DNA of 32,918 bases from Actinomycetota bacterium (GTDB lineage Bacteria; Actinomycetota; Acidimicrobiia; Acidimicrobiales; Ilumatobacteraceae). The position numbers were made by a program, and so were the translations under genes. Of the stretch, positions 27,242 through 32,918 are shown piece by piece (the stretch's first letter is position 1; each line of letters starts with the position of its first letter). The DNA is taken from positions 1 to 32,918 of the forward strand of contig RFST01000004.1 in the NCBI GenBank assembly GCA_009923855.1. The letters are read 5' to 3'. The notes under the pieces were generated by a model that saw only the letters and a program-made list of their open reading frames with translations, was not told where the DNA came from and searched no databases.

Positions 27242-29788
27242 TCATGATGCCACCGGTGCCAAGGTGACCTGACACGACAGGTCATCGCCGGCGATCAGAA
27301 CCAGTTCGGTGATCGACCCGGCGTTGCGCAGGTCACCCTCGCCGACGCTGAGCGCGGCACGAACGGCGTCGGTGGCATCGGCCGCAGCGACCTCCACCCG
27401 CTCGGCGACGGCGCGTTGGCTCACCTTGGCTTCGGTTTTTGCGCGGCGCACCTGGGCCAGCACCTCGAGAATCGGGTCGAGTACGTCGTCGGCGCCGATG
27501 CCCAGCGGTGTGGGCCAGTCGGCGGCGTGCACGCTGGTGTCGTGGCTCCAGCGCCAGGCCTCTTCGGTGGCGAATGGCAGCAGCGGCGCCAACAGGCGCT
27601 GCATGGTGTCAACAGCGATACGTAGTGCCGACAGCGCCGAGTTACGGCCTGGGTCGTCGATGTCGTAGGCGCGGCTCTTCACCAGTTCCACGTAGTCGTC
27701 GCAGAACCACCAGAACAGGCTCTCGGTGCGCTCCAGGGCGCGTGCATAATCGAAGTCACCGAAGGCACGGGTCGCCTCGGCCACGGTGTGATCGAGACGG
27801 GTCAACATCGAACGGTCGACCGGGTGGGTGACGTCGTCAATGGTGGCGGTGTGGTCGCTCGCCAGGTTCAACACGAACTTGGTGATGTTCAACATCTTGT
27901 TGGCGAACTTCCGCCCGACCTTCATCTGGTCTTCGCTGAAGGCGGTGTCGACACCGGGACGTGCGGACGCGGCCCAGTAGCGCACGGCATCGGTGCCGTA
28001 GGTGTCGAACAACGCCATCGGCGTGACCACGTTGCCTTTCGACTTCGACATCTTCTTGCGGTCGGGGTCGAGAATCCATCCCGACAGGGCCGCATTCGTC
28101 CAGGGCACGCCGCCATGTTCGTGATGCGAACGCACCATCGTGGAGAACAGCCAGGTGCGGATGATGTCGTGGCCCTGGGGCCGCATGTCCATCGGGAACA
28201 CCCTCTCGAAGAGGTCGCCGTCGTTCTCGCACCATCGTGCAGCGATGTGGGGTGACAGCGATGATGTGGCCCACGTGTCGAGCACGTCAGGGTCACCGGT
28301 GAACCCGCCGGGAACATCGCGTTGGTCGGCGGTGTAGCCGGCTGGCACATCGGTGGATGGGTCGATGGGCAAGTCGGTCTCATCGGGCAGCAACGGCGCG
28401 TCGTGGTTGGGTTCACCGTCGGCGTCGAGGGCGTACCACACGGGGAATGGCACACCGAAGAAGCGTTGACGGCTCACGAGCCAGTCGCCGTTCAGGCCCT
28501 CGACCCAGTTCTCGTACCGGTGGCGCATGTGGTCGGGATGCCAGGTCAGTTCGTGTCCCCGTGCCACCAGCGCGGCACGCAGGTCGGTGTCGCGACCGCC
28601 GTTACGGATGTACCACTGGCGGCTGGTCACGATTTCGAGCGGGCGTTCACCGCGCTCGTAGAACTTCACCGGATGTTGGATGGGGTCGGGATCACCGATC
28701 ATTTCGCCGCTGGCGACGAGTTGTTCCACCACCGCGCGTTGGGCCTGTTTCACGGTGAGGCCGGCAATGGTGGCAAAGGTGTCGGCGGGCACGTCGGTCG
28801 GCGGCTCGGACAGGATGCGTCCGTTGCGCCCGATGATGGCGCGGGTCGGTAGCGCCAGTTCGCGCCACCAGATCACGTCGGTGACGTCACCGAAGGTGCA
28901 GATCATCGCGATGCCGGTGCCCTTGTCGGGCTGGGCCAGCGGGTGCGCGCGCACGGGGACCTCCACGCCGTACAGCGGGGTGGTCACGGTGGTGTCGAAC
29001 AGCGGCTGGTAGCGCTCGTCGTCGGGGTGGGCCACGAGGGCAACACAGGCGGCCAGCAATTCGGGACGGGTGGTGTCGATCAGTACATCACCGCCACTGT
29101 CGGTGCGGTGGAAGGCCAAGGTGTGATACGCGCCGGGGCGTTCGCGGTCTTCCATTTCGGCTTGGGCGACGGCGGTTTGGAAGTCGACGTCCCACAGGGT
29201 GGGGGCTTCGGCGCTGTAGGCCTCACCGCGGGCAAGGTTGCGCAGGAAGGCCCGTTGGCTGACGCGACGTGAGCGTTCGTCGATGGTGGCGTAGAGCAAC
29301 GACCAGTCGACCGAGAGTCCGAGTCGTCGGAACAATTCTTCGAACACCTTTTCGTCGAGTTCGACGAGTTCGTCGCACAATTCCAAGAAGTTCGGCCGCG
29401 AGATCGGAATGGAGTGATGATCCTTGGGCGGGTCACCGCGGAACGGTGGGGTGAAGTTCGGGTCGTATGGCTGGCTGGGGTCGCATCGCACGCCGTAGTA
29501 GTTCTGCACGCGGCGTTCGGTCGGCAGGCCGTTGTCGTCCCATCCCATGGGGTAGAACACGTCGCGACCGCACATGCGCTGGAAGCGAGCGATGGCGTCG
29601 GTGTGGGTGTAGGAGAACACGTGCCCCATATGCAACGACCCCGACACGGTGGGCGGCGGAGTGTCGATGGAGAACACGTTGTCGCGGGTGGCCGAGCGAT
29701 CGAATGTGTGAATCGCTTCGGTGTCCCATACCGATGCCCAGTGATCCTCGATGCCGTCGAGAGTGGGCTTGTCGGGAACCTGTGCCAT
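27242..29788 (-). CDS. valS: valyl-tRNA synthetase
   Basis: TPPPTVSGSLHMGHVFSYTHTD (HIGH), DPDRKKMSKSKGNVVTP (KMSKS), GWDDNGLPTERRVQNYYGV. Start ATG 29788 (MAQVPDKPTLDG) chosen over 29848. Confidence 0.97.
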   Translation of the reverse strand: MAQVPDKPTLDGIEDHWASVWDTEAIHTFDRSATRDNVFSIDTPPPTVSGSLHMGHVFSYTHTDAIARFQRMCGRDVFYPMGWDDNGLPTERRVQNYYGVRCDPSQPYDPNFTPPFRGDPPKDHHSIPISRPNFLELCDELVELDEKVFEELFRRLGLSVDWSLLYATIDERSRRVSQRAFLRNLARGEAYSAEAPTLWDVDFQTAVAQAEMEDRERPGAYHTLAFHRTDSGGDVLIDTTRPELLAACVALVAHPDDERYQPLFDTTVTTPLYGVEVPVRAHPLAQPDKGTGIAMICTFGDVTDVIWWRELALPTRAIIGRNGRILSEPPTDVPADTFATIAGLTVKQAQRAVVEQLVASGEMIGDPDPIQHPVKFYERGERPLEIVTSRQWYIRNGGRDTDLRAALVARGHELTWHPDHMRHRYENWVEGLNGDWLVSRQRFFGVPFPVWYALDADGEPNHDAPLLPDETDLPIDPSTDVPAGYTADQRDVPGGFTGDPDVLDTWATSSLSPHIAARWCENDGDLFERVFPMDMRPQGHDIIRTWLFSTMVRSHHEHGGVPWTNAALSGWILDPDRKKMSKSKGNVVTPMALFDTYGTDAVRYWAASARPGVDTAFSEDQMKVGRKFANKMLNITKFVLNLASDHTATIDDVTHPVDRSMLTRLDHTVAEATRAFGDFDYARALERTESLFWWFCDDYVELVKSRAYDIDDPGRNSALSALRIAVDTMQRLLAPLLPFATEEAWRWSHDTSVHAADWPTPLGIGADDVLDPILEVLAQVRRAKTEAKVSQRAVAERVEVAAADATDAVRAALSVGEGDLRNAGSITELVLIAGDDLSCQVTLAPVAS

Positions 29789-29886
29789 GGGGCACAAGGT
29801 TAGGGGAGGGATTGCCCGGCACGAACGGCCGATGCCGGTATTCGTCATCGGGTCGTCCTCGGCGGGGTCGCAACTAGCCTTGCGGT

Positions 29887-31245
29887 GTGCTTCATCTGTA
29901 CGACACCGCCACCCGCGAGGTCCGCGAACTTGCTCTGCGCGAGCCGGGCCGGGTCAGCATCTACTTGTGTGGCCCCACTGTGTACGGCCCTCCGCATCTC
30001 GGCCACGGTCGCGCGACGCTGGTGTACGACATTTTGCGGCGGTATCTGGAGTGGTCGGGTCTTGAGGTGCGGTTGGTGTCGAACATCACCGATATCGACG
30101 ACAAGATCATTGACCGGGCCGAGCGTGAGGGTCGCGAATGGAGCGACATCACCGCCAAATGCGAGCGGGTGTGGTTCACCGCAATGGAAGGCATTGATGT
30201 TTTGCGGCCCACCGATGTGCCCCACGCCACCGAATACGTCGATGAGATGGTGGAGATGATCGGCGCTCTCGTCGATCGTGGAGCGGCATACGCCACGAGC
30301 GATGGCGTGTATCTCGCGGTGGAGCACGTGCCCGGATATGGGCTGCTCGCCCACCAGTCATTGGACGACATGCTCGCCGGTGGCGGTGATCGTGAGGTGT
30401 TCGGTGCCGGGGAGAAACGGCATCCGGCGGACTTTGCTCTGTGGAAGTTCTCCAAGCCTGGTGAGCCAGCGTGGGCATCGCCGTGGGGTGAGGGTCGTCC
30501 GGGGTGGCATTCGGAATGTGTGGTGATGAGCCTCGGGTTGCTCGGTGACGGCTTCGACCTGCACTGCGGTGGCCAAGATCTGCGGTTCCCGCACCATGAG
30601 AACGAACGCGCCCAGGCGGTGGCATTGGGTCGCGAGTTTGCGCGGCACTGGATGCACAACGGGTTCGTCGTCGACGCCGAGGGCGAGAAGATGTCGAAGT
30701 CGCTCGGCAACGTGTCGAACCTGTTGGACCTGATCGACACGTACGACCCGCGCACCTACCGCATGGTGTTGTTGCAGTCGCACTATCGCTCGCCGGTATC
30801 GATCTCGTTGACCGGCCTCGAGGCTGCGGGTCGGGCGATCGATGGTCTCGATGCCTTTGCGGCACGGGCGGCCGGCGTGGCAACAACCGCACCAGACGAG
30901 GCCTTGATGGCCGAGTTCCGCGCGGCAATGGATGATGACTTGGATACTCCGCGGGCAATGGCGGCCGTGTTCGATGCGGTGCGGCGTGCGAACAGCGCGA
31001 TCGATGCCGGTGATGCGGCCACAGCAGGCGCGTTGACCGCGGCGGTGATGGAGGTCTGTGCAGCGGTCGGTCTGCGTCTCGAGGGACCCGGCGAGGTGCC
31101 CGCAGAGGTGGCCGAGCGCGCTGCTGCTCTGGATGCGGCGCGTGCAGCGAAGGATTACGCCACGGCGGACGCGATCCGCGATGAGTTGACGTCACAGGGG
31201 TGGACGGTGGAGACCACCCGTGACGGCACCACCGTGCGTCGCTAA
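29887..31245 (+). CDS. cysS: cysteinyl-tRNA synthetase
   Basis: YLCGPTVYGPPHLGHGRATLVYDILRRYL, NITDIDDKIIDRA, LHCGGQDLRFPHHENERAQ, GEKMSKSLGNV; GTG start with TAGCCT (29875-29880) 6 nt upstream. Confidence 0.96.
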   Translation: MLHLYDTATREVRELALREPGRVSIYLCGPTVYGPPHLGHGRATLVYDILRRYLEWSGLEVRLVSNITDIDDKIIDRAEREGREWSDITAKCERVWFTAMEGIDVLRPTDVPHATEYVDEMVEMIGALVDRGAAYATSDGVYLAVEHVPGYGLLAHQSLDDMLAGGGDREVFGAGEKRHPADFALWKFSKPGEPAWASPWGEGRPGWHSECVVMSLGLLGDGFDLHCGGQDLRFPHHENERAQAVALGREFARHWMHNGFVVDAEGEKMSKSLGNVSNLLDLIDTYDPRTYRMVLLQSHYRSPVSISLTGLEAAGRAIDGLDAFAARAAGVATTAPDEALMAEFRAAMDDDLDTPRAMAAVFDAVRRANSAIDAGDAATAGALTAAVMEVCAAVGLRLEGPGEVPAEVAERAAALDAARAAKDYATADAIRDELTSQGWTVETTRDGTTVRR

Positions 31246-31285
31246 CGCATCACGCGCAGATCCTCATCGGGGTGGACGCGGTTCC

Positions 31286-31297
31286 TACCCGTGGGTA
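31286..31297. promoter_or_regulatory. short palindrome TACCC-GT-GGGTA overlapping the -10 (TAACTT 31296-31301) of the acyl-CoA dehydrogenase gene
   Basis: Read directly; the -10-like hexamer lies exactly 6 nt before ATG 31308. Confidence 0.45.
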
Positions 31298-31307
31298 ACT
31301 TGTGGCC

Positions 31308-32522
31308 ATGGCCGAGTTCTCTCTTGCACTCAATGACGATCAGCAGCAGATCCGTGACTGGACCCACGGCTTCGCCGAAGAGGTGATGCGCCCGGTCGCT
31401 CACGAGTGGGACGAACGCGAGGAGTTCCCGTATCCGGTCGTGGAAGAAGCCGCCAAGATCGGTCTCTACGGCTGGGAGTTCTTGATGAACTCATTCCAAG
31501 ACCCCACCGCGCTCACACTGCCGGTGGCGGTCGAAGAGTTGTTCTGGGGCGATGCGGGTTTGGGCATGGCCATCATGGGGTCGGGTCTTGCCGCGGCCGG
31601 TATTGCCGGCGTGGGCACACCTGAGCAGGTCATGGAATGGGTGCCGCAGTGCTACGGCGATGCGAACAAGGTGATGCTCGGCGCGTTCTGTGTGAGCGAG
31701 CCCGATGCCGGTAGTGATGTGTCGAACCTACGAACCCGCGCCGTGTACGACGAGGCAAACGACGAGTGGGTGCTGAATGGCACCAAGGCGTGGATCACCA
31801 ACGGCGGGATTGCCGATGTGCACGTGGTGGTGGCCGCCGTGGATCCGGAACTGCGTGGTCGCGGGCAGGCATCGTTCGTCGTGCCTCCGGGCACGAAGGG
31901 TCTGTCGCAGGGTCAGAAGTACATGAAGCACGGCATTCGTGCCAGCCACACCGCTGAGGTCGTGCTCGACGATGTACGCGTGCCCGGTAGCTGCCTGCTC
32001 GGTGGCAAGGAGCGTCTTGATGCGAAGTTGGCCCGCGCTCGCGAACAGGGCTCGACCGGCCAGAAGCAGCCGGCGATGTCCACGTTCGAGGCCACTCGAC
32101 CCACGGTGGGTGCCCAGGCGTTGGGCATTGCCCGCGCGGCCTATGAGTACTCGTTGGAGTACGCCAAGGAGCGTCAGGCGTTCGGTAAGCCGATCATCAT
32201 GAATCAGGCGATCGCGTTCAAGTTGGCGAACATGATCACCGAGATCGACGCCAGCCGTCTGTTGATTTGGCGTGCGGCATGGCTGGCCCGCAACGGCGGG
32301 TTCAAGAACGCCGAGGGTTCGATGTCGAAGTGGAAGGCGTCAGAGGTGGCGGTGCGGGTCACCGAGGAAGCCATCCAGATCCTCGGTGGGTACGGCTACA
32401 CGCGTGAGTACCCGGTGGAGCGTTGGCACCGTGATGCGAAGATTCACACCATCTTCGAGGGCACATCTGAGATCCAGCAGTTGGTGATCTCACGCGCCAT
32501 TTCCGGTTTACGCATCGAGTAA
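31308..32522 (+). CDS. acyl-CoA dehydrogenase
   Basis: LGAFCVSEPDAGSDVSNLRTRA, GTKAWITNGGIADVHVV, YAKERQAFGKPI, QILGGYGYTREYPVERWHRDAKIHTIFEGTSEIQQLVISRAI. Confidence 0.96.
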   Translation: MAEFSLALNDDQQQIRDWTHGFAEEVMRPVAHEWDEREEFPYPVVEEAAKIGLYGWEFLMNSFQDPTALTLPVAVEELFWGDAGLGMAIMGSGLAAAGIAGVGTPEQVMEWVPQCYGDANKVMLGAFCVSEPDAGSDVSNLRTRAVYDEANDEWVLNGTKAWITNGGIADVHVVVAAVDPELRGRGQASFVVPPGTKGLSQGQKYMKHGIRASHTAEVVLDDVRVPGSCLLGGKERLDAKLARAREQGSTGQKQPAMSTFEATRPTVGAQALGIARAAYEYSLEYAKERQAFGKPIIMNQAIAFKLANMITEIDASRLLIWRAAWLARNGGFKNAEGSMSKWKASEVAVRVTEEAIQILGGYGYTREYPVERWHRDAKIHTIFEGTSEIQQLVISRAISGLRIE

Positions 32523-32918
32523 TAAACACAAGGGTTTGAGTGCTTCCGTGCTCCGGCCGCGCGAAGAACCAGTCGTGATGTCAGCATTCTCGCATGCGTC
32601 AAAAGACGCTCCAGGATTTCTCGGGGTTTGTGCCGAATGTGTCAGTTCGCGTCAGCCAACTGGTCAGTGAAGCACCACTGCGCCGATTGGCCAGGAGTGC
32701 TGGGCGAGCACGCCTGAGTCCAACTCTCCATGGAACCGATCTTCTTCAGAACCGTTCTCTTTCGTGGTGCCGCCGCCCCGCGGTCAAGGTCCTCGTGTCT
32801 GGCGGAGCAATGTTCTTTTTCACCAAGAATGTTGTGGGTCAAATGTACCCTCGAGTCCTGTCATACAGATCTTCCAACGGAAGATGACTCCACGATCACC
32901 GGTTGGGTGCCTCCACAC

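Noticed and set aside
32594-32887. 97-aa plus-strand ORF at the right edge
   Set aside because: Composition unlike other genes in the window, no motif and no clear start signal; not supported as a CDS.

Overview
High-GC actinobacterial-type chromosomal segment, almost fully coding; an Acidimicrobiia/Ilumatobacter-like origin is my guess and is not proven here. Left part: housekeeping operon nnrD (5'-truncated) - alr - tsaE - tsaB - rimI - tsaD - dus - maf. It is followed by groES-groEL under two CIRCE elements, with a strong terminator after groEL. Middle: an unlisted 57-aa ORF, NUDIX hydrolase, PLP decarboxylase and membrane protein (-), guaA, NlpC/P60 hydrolase, phosphotransferase, dienelactone hydrolase, copZ-copA, and a divergent APH-fold kinase. 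Most interesting region (about 20.3-25.65 kb): a partial mycofactocin locus. It has mftA (44-aa precursor ending IDGMCGVY, absent from the ORF track as a proper gene), mftB and mftC, with plsY 17 bp downstream, all on the minus strand. Divergent from these is an NDMA-dependent (mycofactocin-type) alcohol dehydrogenase followed 9 bp later by a MoxR-type AAA ATPase and a VWA/MIDAS protein. The divergent intergenic region holds a perfect 19-bp palindrome and a 13-bp one. mftD/E/F/R are not in the window. Right part: LCP protein (-), valS (-), cysS, acyl-CoA dehydrogenase, then about 400 bp without convincing coding content. A recurrent TANNNT hexamer 6-7 nt upstream of start codons suggests widespread leaderless transcripts. 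All product calls come from motif and family recognition by eye; no database search was run.
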